A stretch of DNA of 64,000 nt from assembly GCF_037404875.1 (NCBI RefSeq), contig NZ_JBBELO010000003.1, forward strand, positions 1-64,000. Direction: 5' to 3'. Position numbers and translations under genes: made by a program. Within the stretch, counting starts at the first letter, position 1. Every line of letters starts with the position of its first letter. This DNA is from Orlajensenia sp037404875 (GTDB taxonomy: Bacteria > Actinomycetota > Actinomycetes > Actinomycetales > Microbacteriaceae). The notes under the pieces were generated by a model. It was given only the letters and a program-made list of their open reading frames with translations, had not been told where the DNA came from and searched no databases. Of the stretch, positions 7,754 through 16,805 are shown piece by piece.

Positions 7754-10318
7754 CTACCGAGCGGCCTCGTGCAGAGCCTGAGTATCGCACTCCTGTGCCG
7801 CGAGGGCGCGCTCGAGCTCCGAGAGCGCCTCGACGATGACCCGGCGCAGTGCAGGCGGGCCGTCGTTCTCGGCCAGCCAGGCCCGGGTGCGCTCGGCGAC
7901 GGCGTCGGAGACCAGCGGCGCCGGAAAGAGCCCGTCGACGACGATCTCGGCCATCGTGAAGCTGCGCTGGGCCCAGACCTGCTGCAGCATGGTGAAGTAC
8001 GGCTCGACATCGGCTGCCAGCAGGTCGGCCGGCACGGCCCGTCGCCAGCCGGTTGCGATCGCCCGGGCCTCATCGTTCGAGAGAGTGGCGTCGGTCGCGA
8101 CCTGCAGCCAGGCCGCGTGCTTTCCAGCGGCGTCGGGACGGGCGGCACGCGCTGTCGCGGCGTTCAGTCGTCCCTTGGCGGTGTCGTCGGTCGCGAGCAC
8201 CGCCGCGATGGCCTCGTCGGAGGTGCGGCCGCCGGTCGCCAGGGCGATGAGCAGCTCCCAGCGCAGGTCGGTGTCGATCTCGAGACCCGGCAGGGTGAGC
8301 GAGGCATCGAGCAGGCCGGCGAGGAGGTCGAGGTGGGCAGGGGCGATGGCGATGTGGGCGAAGGTTCGCACCAGTTGCAGTTGCAGGTCCGACCCGGCTG
8401 CGGCCAGCTCGGTCAGCGCCCAGAGGGCGTCGCCGCTCTCGGTGCGGATGGCGTCCGCGTGTTCGGGGGAGAGGTAGCGCTCGAGCACCAGCTCGAGCTT
8501 GGCGAGCGCACCAGCGCGCGCGGCCGACTGCGTCTCATGCGCGACATGGGCGAGTACGAGGCGCGCGAACACCGATGGCGCCACCTCGGCGTGCCTCACC
8601 GCATCCCACACCGACCCCCAGATGAGCGCTCGCGCGACCGGGTCGGGGATGCGGTCCAGGCTCTGCAGCGCGGTGGCGAGCGAGCGCTCGTCGAGCCGGA
8701 TGGTGGCGTAGGTGAGGTCGTCGTCGTTGACCAGAACCAGCGCGGGCCGCCGCAGTCCGACCAGCGCGGGAACCTCGGTCCATTCGCCCGAGACATCCAG
8801 CTCGACGCGGTGCTGGCGCGAGAGCTGATCGCCCTCCACGTCGTAGAACCCGATGGCGAGGCGGTGCGCGCGCAGCGTCGGATACTCGGGTGCCGCCGTC
8901 TGCTGCACGCGGAACGCCGTGATCACGTCGTCGGCGTCCGTCTCGATGACCGCCCGCAGCGTGTTCACGCCGGCGGTCTCGAGCCACTCCGCGGCCCATC
9001 CGGTCAGTTCTCGCCCGCTCGCGGCCTCGAGCTCGTCGAGCAGGTCGCGTAAGGTCGCGTTGCCCTCTCGATGCCTGCGGAGGTACATGCCGATTCCGGC
9101 ATAGAAGTGCTCGAGCCCGACCCACGCCACGAGCTGCTTGAGCACAGAGGCGCCCTTGTCGTAGGTGATGCCGTCGAAGTTGACCTCGACGTCTTCGAGG
9201 TTCTCGATGCTCGCGACGATCGGGTGGGTCGAGGGCAGCTGGTCCTGTTCGGCCGCCTCGGTCTTCTCCACCGTCGTGAACGTCGCCCAGGCATCCGTGT
9301 ACTCCGTCGCCTCGGCCGTGGCGATCATGGAGGTCCAGGTGGCGAACGACTCGTTCAGCCAGAGGTCGTTCCACCACCGCATGGTCACGAGGTTGCCGAA
9401 CCACATGTGCGAGAGCTCGTGCAGGATGACGATCGTGCGCTGCTGCTTGCGCGCCTCCGACACCTTGGACCGGAAGAGGTAGCCCTCGTTGAACGTCACG
9501 GCGCCGATGTTCTCCATCGCGCCCCAGTTGTACTCGGGAACGAAGATCTGGTCGTACTTCTCGTACGGGAAGGCGACGCCGTAGCTCGCCTCGTAGTAGG
9601 CGAGGCCGCGCCGCACGGTCTCGAACATGACGGCGGGCTCGGCGTAGCGCGCGAGCGAAGCACGGGTGAACAGACCGAGCGGAATGCGCCGGCCGTCCAC
9701 GGATTCCGCTTCGCCCGTCCACTGCACATACGGTCCCGCGATCAGGGCGACGATGTAGCTCGACATGACAGGCCCGGGAGCGAAGGTGAAGCGTGCCTCC
9801 CCGGCCCCGAGCGGCTGAGGGGGAGCCCCGACCGTGGTGCTCAGCACCTGCCAGTCGGCGGGAGCCGTCACGGTGATGCGAAAGCTCGCCTTGAGGTCGG
9901 GCTGGTCGAACACGGCGAAGACCCGGTTCGCCTCGGCGACGGCCAGCTCCGTGTAGAGGTAGGGCTGCCCGTCCACCGGGTCGACGAAGCGGTGCAGGCC
10001 CTCACCGGTGTGCGTGTAGCTGCCGTCGAAGACCACGCGCAGCACGTTCTGCGCCCGTAAGCGCTCCAGGCGGATGCGGGTGCCATCGCTGACGCGAGCG
10101 ACGTCGAGCCGCTCGCCGTTCAGCTCGATCTGCAGCACTCGATCCGAACAGGCCTCGATGAACGTCGAGCCCTGCTCCTCGGCGTCGAACCGCACCGTCG
10201 TCTCACTGCGGAAGTGCTCGTCTCCGCGTGAGAGGTCCAGTGCGATGTCGTAGTCGTGCACGCGCAGGCTCGCCGCCCGCTGCTCGGCTTCGACGCGTGT
10301 CAGGTTGGCGGCTGGCAT
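7754..10318 (-). CDS. pepN: aminopeptidase N (intact copy)
   Basis: An 854-residue M1 zinc aminopeptidase that removes N-terminal residues from peptides in the cytoplasm. It has the exopeptidase motif GAMEN (266-270) and the zinc site HELSH (300-304) with Glu323 in NESF; Glu301 is the general base. The C-terminal ERAP1-like helical domain fills the last 400 residues, giving the usual length for actinobacterial PepN. The N-terminus (MPAANLTRVEAEQRA) aligns with the start I chose for the upstream paralogue. The two genes are tandem on the same strand, 15 bases apart, followed by mscS and glbO. Confidence 0.96.
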   Translation of the reverse strand: MPAANLTRVEAEQRAASLRVHDYDIALDLSRGDEHFRSETTVRFDAEEQGSTFIEACSDRVLQIELNGERLDVARVSDGTRIRLERLRAQNVLRVVFDGSYTHTGEGLHRFVDPVDGQPYLYTELAVAEANRVFAVFDQPDLKASFRITVTAPADWQVLSTTVGAPPQPLGAGEARFTFAPGPVMSSYIVALIAGPYVQWTGEAESVDGRRIPLGLFTRASLARYAEPAVMFETVRRGLAYYEASYGVAFPYEKYDQIFVPEYNWGAMENIGAVTFNEGYLFRSKVSEARKQQRTIVILHELSHMWFGNLVTMRWWNDLWLNESFATWTSMIATAEATEYTDAWATFTTVEKTEAAEQDQLPSTHPIVASIENLEDVEVNFDGITYDKGASVLKQLVAWVGLEHFYAGIGMYLRRHREGNATLRDLLDELEAASGRELTGWAAEWLETAGVNTLRAVIETDADDVITAFRVQQTAAPEYPTLRAHRLAIGFYDVEGDQLSRQHRVELDVSGEWTEVPALVGLRRPALVLVNDDDLTYATIRLDERSLATALQSLDRIPDPVARALIWGSVWDAVRHAEVAPSVFARLVLAHVAHETQSAARAGALAKLELVLERYLSPEHADAIRTESGDALWALTELAAAGSDLQLQLVRTFAHIAIAPAHLDLLAGLLDASLTLPGLEIDTDLRWELLIALATGGRTSDEAIAAVLATDDTAKGRLNAATARAARPDAAGKHAAWLQVATDATLSNDEARAIATGWRRAVPADLLAADVEPYFTMLQQVWAQRSFTMAEIVVDGLFPAPLVSDAVAERTRAWLAENDGPPALRRVIVEALSELERALAAQECDTQALHEAAR

Positions 10319-10333
10319 GTCGGCGCGCCCCGT

Positions 10334-12893
10334 CTACTCGGCGACGGCGTCGCGAGCCTGGGCCCGAACCGCTCGCTGCACTCCCGCCATGCTCTCGATC
10401 ACGAGCCGGCGCAGGGCCGCCGGCTTGTCGGCGTTCGCGTCGAGCCAGGTCTGGGTGGCGTCGACGAGGGTTTGGCTCGCGAGCGGCGACGGGTAGAGCC
10501 CGTCGACGAGCTTCTCGGCGATGGCGTAGCTGCGCGTCTTCCAGACATCCGAGATCATGTCGAAGTACTTCGGCACGAACGGCTCGAGCAGGCTCGTGTC
10601 CGCAGCCCGCAGGAACCCGAGCGCCGTGACCCGCACGATCGTGTTCGGGGCGGTGTCGACGTCGACGAGCGACGCCCACGCGCGCTGCTTGCCCTCGGGC
10701 GTCGGAATCGCGGCACGGGCCTGGGCGGCGGCCTGTTGGCCCGTCGCCGTGTTGTCGGTGGCCAGCCGGGCATCGATCTCGTCGTCGCCGGCGGCGCCGG
10801 CCGCCACGAGGCCGATGAGCAGTTCCCAGCCCAGGTCGGTGTCCACCGCGAGCCCGTCCAGCGCGAGGTCGCCGGCGTAGAGGGCCGCGAGATCTGCGAC
10901 GTGCGAGGAGTGCTCGGCCAGTGCGGCGAAGTTCTTCACGAACTGGAACTGCGCATCGCTGCCCGCCTCCGCCTGCTGGGCGAGAGACCAGTACGCGTCG
11001 GCGAGCGCGGCGATGGTCTCGGGCCGGTGCTCGGGAGCGGTGTAGGCGGATGCCGCGAGCGTCGCGTTGCCGAGAACGATGCGCAGCGTCGTCGACTCCG
11101 TCTCGCTCGCGATGTTGCCGAGCACGAGGCGCACGAAGTCGCTCGCCGAGGTCTCGCCGTCGCGCGTCGCATCCCAGATGGCGCTCCAGACGAGCGCACG
11201 AGCGAGGGAGTCCTCGATGGAGTGCAGGTCGGCGAGGGCGACGGCCTGCGAGGCCTCGTCGAGCCGGATCTTCGCGTAGGCGAGGTCGTCGTCGTTCACG
11301 AGCACGAGGGCCGGGCGCGCCCGTCCGACGAGCTCGGGAACCTCGGTGCGCTCACCGTCCACGTCGAGTTCGATGCGGTGCGTGCGCACGAGCTTCTCGT
11401 CCTGCACGTCGTAGAACCCGATCGCGAGGCGATGCGGCCGCAGGGTCGGGTACTCGGCAACGGCGCTCTGCAGCACGCCGAACGCCGTGATGACGCCGGA
11501 CTCGTCGACCTGGATGTCGGTGCGGAGCGTGTTGACTCCGGCCGTCTCGAGCCAGGTCGCCCCCCCACTGGGAGAGGTCGCGCCCGCTCGCGGTCTCGAG
11601 CTCGGCGAGCAGGTCGGCAAGGGTGGTGTTGCCCCAGTTGTGCTTCTTGAAATAGGCCGCGACCCCGGCGAAGAAGGCGTCGATGCCGACCCACGCCACG
11701 AGCTGCTTCAGCACCGAGCCGCCCTTGGCGTAGGTGATGCCGTCGAAGTTGACGAGCACGTCCTCGAGGTCGTTGATGGTGGCGACGATGGGGTGCGTGG
11801 AGGGCAGCTGGTCCTGGCGGTAGGCCCAGCTCTTCTCCATCGCGTTGAACGTCGTCCAGGCCTCGTGCCACTCCGTGGCCTCGGCCGTCGCGATCGTCGA
11901 GGCCCACTCGGCGAACGACTCGTTCAGCCAGAGGTCGTTCCACCACTTCATGGTCACGAGGTCGCCGAACCACATGTGGGCCAGCTCGTGCAGGATGGTG
12001 ACCACGCGACGCTCGCGGATCGCATCCGTCACCTTGGAGCGGAAGACGTAGGTCTCGGTGAAGGTGACGGCTCCCGCGTTCTCCATGGCACCCGCGTTGT
12101 ACTCGGGAACGAAGAGCTGGTCGTACTTGTCGAACGGGTAGGCGTAGTCGAACTTCTCCTCGAAGTAGGTGAAGCCCTGCCGCGTCTTCTCGAAGATGTA
12201 GTCGGAGTCCAGGTACTCGGCCAGGCTCTTGCGGGCGAAGATGCCGAGGGGGATGGTGCGGCCGTCGCGGCTCGTGAGCTCGCTGCGCACCGCGTGATAC
12301 GGGCCGGCGATGAGCGCCGTGATGTACGAGGAGATGCGCCGCGTCGGCTCGAACGCCCAGGTGGCGACGCTCCGCTCCTCGTCGAGGTCGCTCGGCTCGG
12401 GCGTGGGGGAGTTGGAGACGACCTCCCAGCCGGCAGGCGCGGTCACGGTGAAGCGGAAGGAGGCCTTGAGGTCGGGCTGCTCGAAGACCGCGAACATGCG
12501 GCGGGAATCGGGCACCTCGAACTGGCTGTACAGGTAGACCTCGCCGTCGACGGGGTCGACGAAGCGGTGCAGGCCCTCGCCGGTGTTCATGTAGACCATG
12601 TCGGCATCCACCGTCAGCTCGTTCTCGGCGGCGAGGTCGTCGAGACGGATGCGCACCCCGTCGTTCACGGCCGCCACGTCGAGCGCCTGACCGTTCAGCG
12701 TCACGGCGTGGACGGTGCGGGTGATCGCATCGATGAACGTGGAGGCTCCCGCCGTGGCCGTGAAGCGCACGGTCGTCGTGCTGCGGAAGGTCTCCGGCCC
12801 CGTGGTCAGGTCCAATCGCACGTCGTAGCTCTCGACGCTGAGCAGTTCGGCGCGTTCGCCGGCTTCGATGCGGGTGAGGTTCTCTCCGGGCAC
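10334..12893 (-). pseudogene. pepN: aminopeptidase N, second tandem copy with a frameshift
   Basis: A second M1 aminopeptidase gene, closely related to its downstream neighbour, with GAMEN and HELAH-type zinc motifs in its N-terminal half. The frame breaks at a run of seven C on the plus strand (11560-11566). Removing one base restores SQWGATWLETAG, matching the paralogue, and gives 852 residues; as written the product ends in unrelated sequence soon after residue 435. The GTG at 12893 is chosen because AGGAGG lies 5 bases before it and the result, MPGENLTRIEAGER, aligns with the paralogue start. A sequencing error in the homopolymer is as likely as a true mutation; if real, the zinc domain would lose its helical C-terminal domain. 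Confidence 0.85.
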
Positions 12894-12981
12894 AACGGCC
12901 TCCTGATTCTGTGGGATCGTGTCCAACGTCCCACCCTAGTCGCCCGCCCCACGGGCCGGTCGAGCAGGTCGCCACGACTCC

Positions 12982-12987
12982 TAGACT
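12982..12987 (+). promoter_or_regulatory. -10 box of rpiB, leaderless start
   Basis: TAGACT with exactly 6 bases before the ATG at 12994, placing the transcription start at or next to the start codon. No ribosome binding site is visible, which fits a leaderless mRNA. I see no good -35 box. Confidence 0.5.
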
Positions 12988-12993
12988 GACTTC

Positions 12994-13506
12994 ATGCGCA
13001 TCCACATCGCGACCGATCACGCCGGACTGGACTTCAGCAGGCACCTCGTGGAACACCTCGGCGCGGCGGGTCATGAGGTCATGGATCACGGGCCGACCAG
13101 CTACGACCCCCTCGATGACTATCCGGCGTTCTGCATCAACGCGGCCCTCGCGGTCGTGCGCGACCAGCAGGCCGGCGTACAGGCGCTCGGCATCGTCTTC
13201 GGCGGCTCGGGCAACGGCGAGCAGATCGCGGCCAACAAGGTCAAAGGAGTGCGCGCCGCCCTGGTGTGGAACCTGAGCACGGCGCAGCTGGCCCGCCAGC
13301 ACAACGATGCGAACGTCATCGCGATCGGCGCCCGCCAGCACTCGGTCGAGGACGCGACGAGCTTCATCGACGCCTTCATCGCCGAGCCGTTCAGCTACGA
13401 GGAGCGCCACGTGCGCCGCATCGCACAGCTTGCGGAGTTCGAGGCCAGCGGCGACATCGCCGGAAAGGGCGTCGACTCCTCCGCGCGGTCGGATCGGCCC
13501 AGCTGA
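12994..13506 (+). CDS. rpiB: ribose-5-phosphate isomerase B
   Basis: A 170-residue sugar-phosphate isomerase that interconverts ribose-5-phosphate and ribulose-5-phosphate in the pentose phosphate pathway. It carries the N-terminal phosphate and base residues IATDHAG (5-11) and the loop FGGSGNGEQIAANKV (69-83). Glu76 replaces the catalytic Cys of enteric RpiB, as in the mycobacterial enzyme, which uses Glu75. The last 15 residues are a short variable tail. It appears leaderless and is followed after one base by the nei gene, so the two form an operon. Confidence 0.96.
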   Translation: MRIHIATDHAGLDFSRHLVEHLGAAGHEVMDHGPTSYDPLDDYPAFCINAALAVVRDQQAGVQALGIVFGGSGNGEQIAANKVKGVRAALVWNLSTAQLARQHNDANVIAIGARQHSVEDATSFIDAFIAEPFSYEERHVRRIAQLAEFEASGDIAGKGVDSSARSDRPS

Positions 13507-13507
13507 G

Positions 13508-14545
13508 ATGCCCGAGGGCCATTCCGTCCACCGCATCACCCGTCAGTTCGCGGCGAACTTCCTCGGTGAGGCCGTTCGCGTCTCGAGCCCGCAGGGACGG
13601 TTCGCGGCGGATGCCGCCCTCATCGACGGCCGCGTGCTGACGCAGGCCCGCGCCGTCGGAAAGCAGATGTTCCTGCAGTTCGACAATGGCCTCTGGCTGC
13701 GCGTGCACCTCGGCATGTACGGCGCATGGGACTTCGCGGGCGAGATCGCGTGGGATGCCACGATCGCCTCGGCGAACGGACGCATGGGGCAGACCAACCA
13801 GCGCGGAACCCTCCTCACAGACGAGGAGGGCGACGATGCCGCTTCTGCCGAGCCCCGCATCCTGGATTCGGCCGGGGAGAACTCCGTTCACTCCATCGGG
13901 GCGCCGCGGCGCACACGCGTGCGCATGGCGGAGTCCGAGAGCCTTCCGCCCGGCCGAGGAGGAGCGGCGGCGGACCAGTGGCCCCCTGAGCCGGTCGGTG
14001 CCGTGCGCGCGCGCCTGCTCACCGAGACGGTGTGCGCCGACCTGCGCGGCCCGACCGCCTGCGAGGTGATCGACGAGGCACGCGTCGCCGAGATTCTCGC
14101 CCGACTCGGTCCCGACCCCCTGGAGGGGGATTCCCCCGAAATCGAGGAGCGCTTCGTGAGTGCCGTTCGCCGCAAGCCGACGCCGATCGGCCTGCTGCTC
14201 ATGGACCAGTCGGTGGTGAGCGGCATCGGCAACGTCTACCGCGCGGAGCTGCTCTTCCGCGCCCGGCTGAACCCGCACACTCCGGGCCGGAACGTGCCGG
14301 AGGAGACCGTGCAGGCCCTCTGGCGCGACTGGGTGCACCTGCTCGGCATCGGGGTCCAGACGGGCCAGATGATGACCATGGACGGGCTGGACCGCGAGAG
14401 CTATCGCGCGGCGATGGCGAACCGCGCCGACCGGCACTGGGTCTACAAGAGGGAAGGGTTGCCGTGCCGCGTCTGCGGAACGCATATCGTTCTCGAGGAG
14501 ATGGGCGCGCGAAAGCTCTACTGGTGCCCCAACTGCCAGGCCTGA
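13508..14545 (+). CDS. nei: Fpg/Nei-family DNA glycosylase (endonuclease VIII type)
   Basis: A 345-residue base-excision repair enzyme removing oxidised bases and nicking the abasic site. The N-terminus MPEGHSVH puts Pro2 and Glu3 in the catalytic place, as in actinobacterial Nei. The helix-two-turn-helix includes LLMDQSVVSGIGNVYRAELLF (about 240-260). The C-terminal zinc finger is CRVC-x16-CPNC (about 320-343). Between residues about 100 and 155 it has an Arg- and Pro-rich extension (APRRTRVRMAE, QWPPEPVG) that lengthens the protein beyond E. coli Nei (263 residues). It starts one base after the rpiB stop. Confidence 0.93.
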   Translation: MPEGHSVHRITRQFAANFLGEAVRVSSPQGRFAADAALIDGRVLTQARAVGKQMFLQFDNGLWLRVHLGMYGAWDFAGEIAWDATIASANGRMGQTNQRGTLLTDEEGDDAASAEPRILDSAGENSVHSIGAPRRTRVRMAESESLPPGRGGAAADQWPPEPVGAVRARLLTETVCADLRGPTACEVIDEARVAEILARLGPDPLEGDSPEIEERFVSAVRRKPTPIGLLLMDQSVVSGIGNVYRAELLFRARLNPHTPGRNVPEETVQALWRDWVHLLGIGVQTGQMMTMDGLDRESYRAAMANRADRHWVYKREGLPCRVCGTHIVLEEMGARKLYWCPNCQA

Positions 14546-14580
14546 ACCACCCGGCCACCTGAGATCAAGGACAGGAACGC

Positions 14581-15213
14581 ATGAGACGCACACCCGGCTT
14601 CGCCCTGCAGGACGAGCAGGTCATCCGCCGTCTCATTCGCGAGAACCCGTGGGTCACCATGGTCTCGGCAACGGATGCCGGACTCGTCGCCTCGCACTAC
14701 CCGGTGATCCTCGATGAGACCTCCGACGACATCGTGCTGCTCAGCCACGTCGGCCGACCGGACGAGCGCCAGCACGAGCTCGGCGAGCACGAGCTGCTCG
14801 TGATCGTGCAAGGGCCGCACGGGTACATCTCGCCCGGCTGGTACGACGCGACCCCCAACGTGCCCACGTGGAACTTCATCACCGCGCACCTGTACGGCGT
14901 TCCCGAACTGCTGAGCGACGAGAAGAACCTGCTCGTGCTCGAGCGACTCGTCGATCACTTCGAAGACCGTATGCCGCATCCGCGGCGCATGAACGGAACC
15001 CTCGAAGACGCCGCCTACGCCGCGCGCATCGTCTCGGGCACCGTCGGGTTCCGCATGCAGGTCCAGCGTTTCGAGGCGAAGATCAAGATGAGCCAGAACA
15101 AGCCCGACGAGACCGTCGAGCGCATCATCGCCGAACTCGAGCACGGCACCACCGAGTACGCCAGTCCGGCCCTGGCGCGCGAGATGAGACGCGCACGGGG
15201 CGAGACGGCATGA
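14581..15213 (+). CDS. paiB: PaiB-like FMN-binding protein
   Basis: A 210-residue protein of the PaiB family, a split-barrel flavin-binding fold first named as a negative transcriptional regulator of sporulation and protease genes in Bacillus. Family blocks are visible: ENPWVTMVSA (21-30), SHYPVILDE (39-47), HGYISPGWYDATPNVPTWNF (80-99) and the C-terminal FRMQVQRFEAKIKMSQNK (157-174). Whether it acts on DNA or as a flavin enzyme is unresolved in the family. Its stop overlaps the amidohydrolase start (ATGA), so the two products are made together. Confidence 0.93.
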   Translation: MRRTPGFALQDEQVIRRLIRENPWVTMVSATDAGLVASHYPVILDETSDDIVLLSHVGRPDERQHELGEHELLVIVQGPHGYISPGWYDATPNVPTWNFITAHLYGVPELLSDEKNLLVLERLVDHFEDRMPHPRRMNGTLEDAAYAARIVSGTVGFRMQVQRFEAKIKMSQNKPDETVERIIAELEHGTTEYASPALAREMRRARGETA

Positions 15214-16658
15214 GCCTCGTTCTGGCCGGCGGCCGCCTGCCGGGCCGGGACGTATCGGTCGACATCACGGTGCGGGAGGGCAGGATCGCCGCGATCGCGC
15301 CCGCCGACGCGCGGATGAACGGCGACCGCGTCGACCTCGACGGACGCTTCGTGACTCCCGGCCTGTGGGACAACCACGTGCACTTCACCCAGTGGGTGCT
15401 GCGTTCCCGGCGCCTCGACCTCGGCTCGGCCCGTTCAGCCGTCGAGGCCGCGGGCCTCGTGGCCGAGCGCGTGAAGGCAGGGGCCGCAGAGGTCGTCGCG
15501 GCCGGATTCCGTGACGCGCTCTGGCCCGACGAGCCGCTCCGCCAGGTGCTCGACGCTGCGGCCGGGGACGTTCCCGTCGTCGCGGTGAGCGCAGACCTGC
15601 ACAGTGCCTGGCTCAATTCGCCCGCGCTGCGCGACCACGGCTTCCCGAGCGATGCCGACGGCCTGCTGCGGGAGCGGGATGCGTTCACCGTCGTCGGCCG
15701 GCTCGAATCCGTGTCGACGGAGGTCACCGACGGCTGGGCGATCGAGGCGGCCGCGGCGGCAGCGGAGCGGGGCGTGGTCGGCGTCGTCGACCTCGAAATG
15801 GAGTGGAACCTCGAGGCCTGGAGCCGCCGCATGGCGGAGGGCTTCGACGGACTGCGCGTCGAGTTCGGCGTCTACCCGCAGCACCTGCAGCGGGCGATCT
15901 CCCTCGGCCTGCAATCGGGACAGGTCATCGAGGCAACGGGCGGCCTGCTCACGGTCGGGCCGTTCAAGGTGATCACCGACGGCTCGCTCAACACCCGAAC
16001 GGCGTACTGCTTCGATGCCTACCCCGGCCTGGATGGCGAAGACCGCTTCGGCCTGCTGACCGTGAGCCCGGCGGAGCTCGTGCCACTGCTGGAGTCCGCG
16101 ACCCGCGGCGGACTCCGGGTCGCCGTGCACGCGATCGGCGATCACGCCAACACGCTCGCCCTCGACGCCATCGAGCGCGCAGGAGCGCGCGGATCCATCG
16201 AGCATGCACAGTTGCTCTCCCTCTCCGACATCGCGCGGTTCGCCCGCCTCGGCGTGACGGCGAGCGTGCAGCCGGAGCATGCGATGGATGATCGTGACGT
16301 GGCCGACCGGTATTGGCCGGGCCGCACGGATCGGGCCTTCCCGCTCGCGGCGCTGCACGCGGCCGGGGTGGCTCTCGCGTTCGGCTCGGACGCTCCGGTC
16401 GCGCCGCTCGATCCGTGGGTGAGCATCGCCGCCGCGGTCGGTCGCAGCCGCGACGGGCGGGCGGCGTGGCATCCGGAGCAGGCCATCGACGCCGCGGTGG
16501 CGCTGGAGGCGTCCAGCCGGACCCGGGTCGCCGAAGGGGAGCCGGCCGACCTGGCCATCCTCGAGCGCGACCCCCTCTCCGCCGATCCCGAGGGACTTCG
16601 CGAGATGCCGGTGGCCGCGACGCTGCTCGGCGGCCGGTTCACGCACCGCGCCCTCTGA
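15210..16658 (+). CDS. amidohydrolase, YtcJ-like
   Basis: A 482-residue metal-dependent hydrolase of the amidohydrolase-3 group. The metal-binding HVH lies at His56-x-His58 (DNHVHFTQW), with later ligand blocks HAIGDHANTLALDAIE, SIEHAQLLSL and the Asp of FGSDAPVAPLDPW. The C-terminus returns to the small beta-sandwich typical of the family (VAEGEPADLAILERDP). Relatives act on N-substituted formamides or other amides, but the substrate is not predictable. It overlaps paiB by four bases, hinting at a shared substrate response. No signal peptide. Confidence 0.9.
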   Translation: MSLVLAGGRLPGRDVSVDITVREGRIAAIAPADARMNGDRVDLDGRFVTPGLWDNHVHFTQWVLRSRRLDLGSARSAVEAAGLVAERVKAGAAEVVAAGFRDALWPDEPLRQVLDAAAGDVPVVAVSADLHSAWLNSPALRDHGFPSDADGLLRERDAFTVVGRLESVSTEVTDGWAIEAAAAAAERGVVGVVDLEMEWNLEAWSRRMAEGFDGLRVEFGVYPQHLQRAISLGLQSGQVIEATGGLLTVGPFKVITDGSLNTRTAYCFDAYPGLDGEDRFGLLTVSPAELVPLLESATRGGLRVAVHAIGDHANTLALDAIERAGARGSIEHAQLLSLSDIARFARLGVTASVQPEHAMDDRDVADRYWPGRTDRAFPLAALHAAGVALAFGSDAPVAPLDPWVSIAAAVGRSRDGRAAWHPEQAIDAAVALEASSRTRVAEGEPADLAILERDPLSADPEGLREMPVAATLLGGRFTHRAL

Positions 16659-16664
16659 GAGCGC

Positions 16665-16680
16665 TGGGGGGATAACCCCA
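16665..16680. promoter_or_regulatory. palindrome TGGGG-N6-CCCCA, possible operator
   Basis: A perfect 5-bp inverted repeat around GGATAA, lying 7 bases after the amidohydrolase stop and 125 bases before the histidine kinase start. It could be a binding site for the response regulator of the next operon, or a weak hairpin at the end of the previous one. There is no T-run for a terminator on either strand. Confidence 0.3.
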
Positions 16681-16805
16681 CCGCCGATCCGGATGCCGGC
16701 ACCATGGGCGCGGCGGCGCCCGGCGACGAATCTGGAGGCATCGAAGAAACGCGTCATCGGGCCGCAGACCGGCTCACGCGCGAGAATGAGCCGAGGAGAT
16801 CCATC

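Noticed and set aside
6704..9052. A 782-codon open frame on the plus strand across mscS and pepN
   Set aside because: It mirrors the minus-strand codons of two clear protein families, has low-complexity Arg/Gly/Asp/His composition and no recognisable domain. Long antisense frames are expected when third codon positions are almost always G or C.
10334..11620. The C-terminal half of the upstream pepN as a separate gene starting near 11620
   Set aside because: Its first 20 residues overlap the other frame and are not homologous; the match to the paralogue begins at the C7 run, so it is one gene with a frame error.
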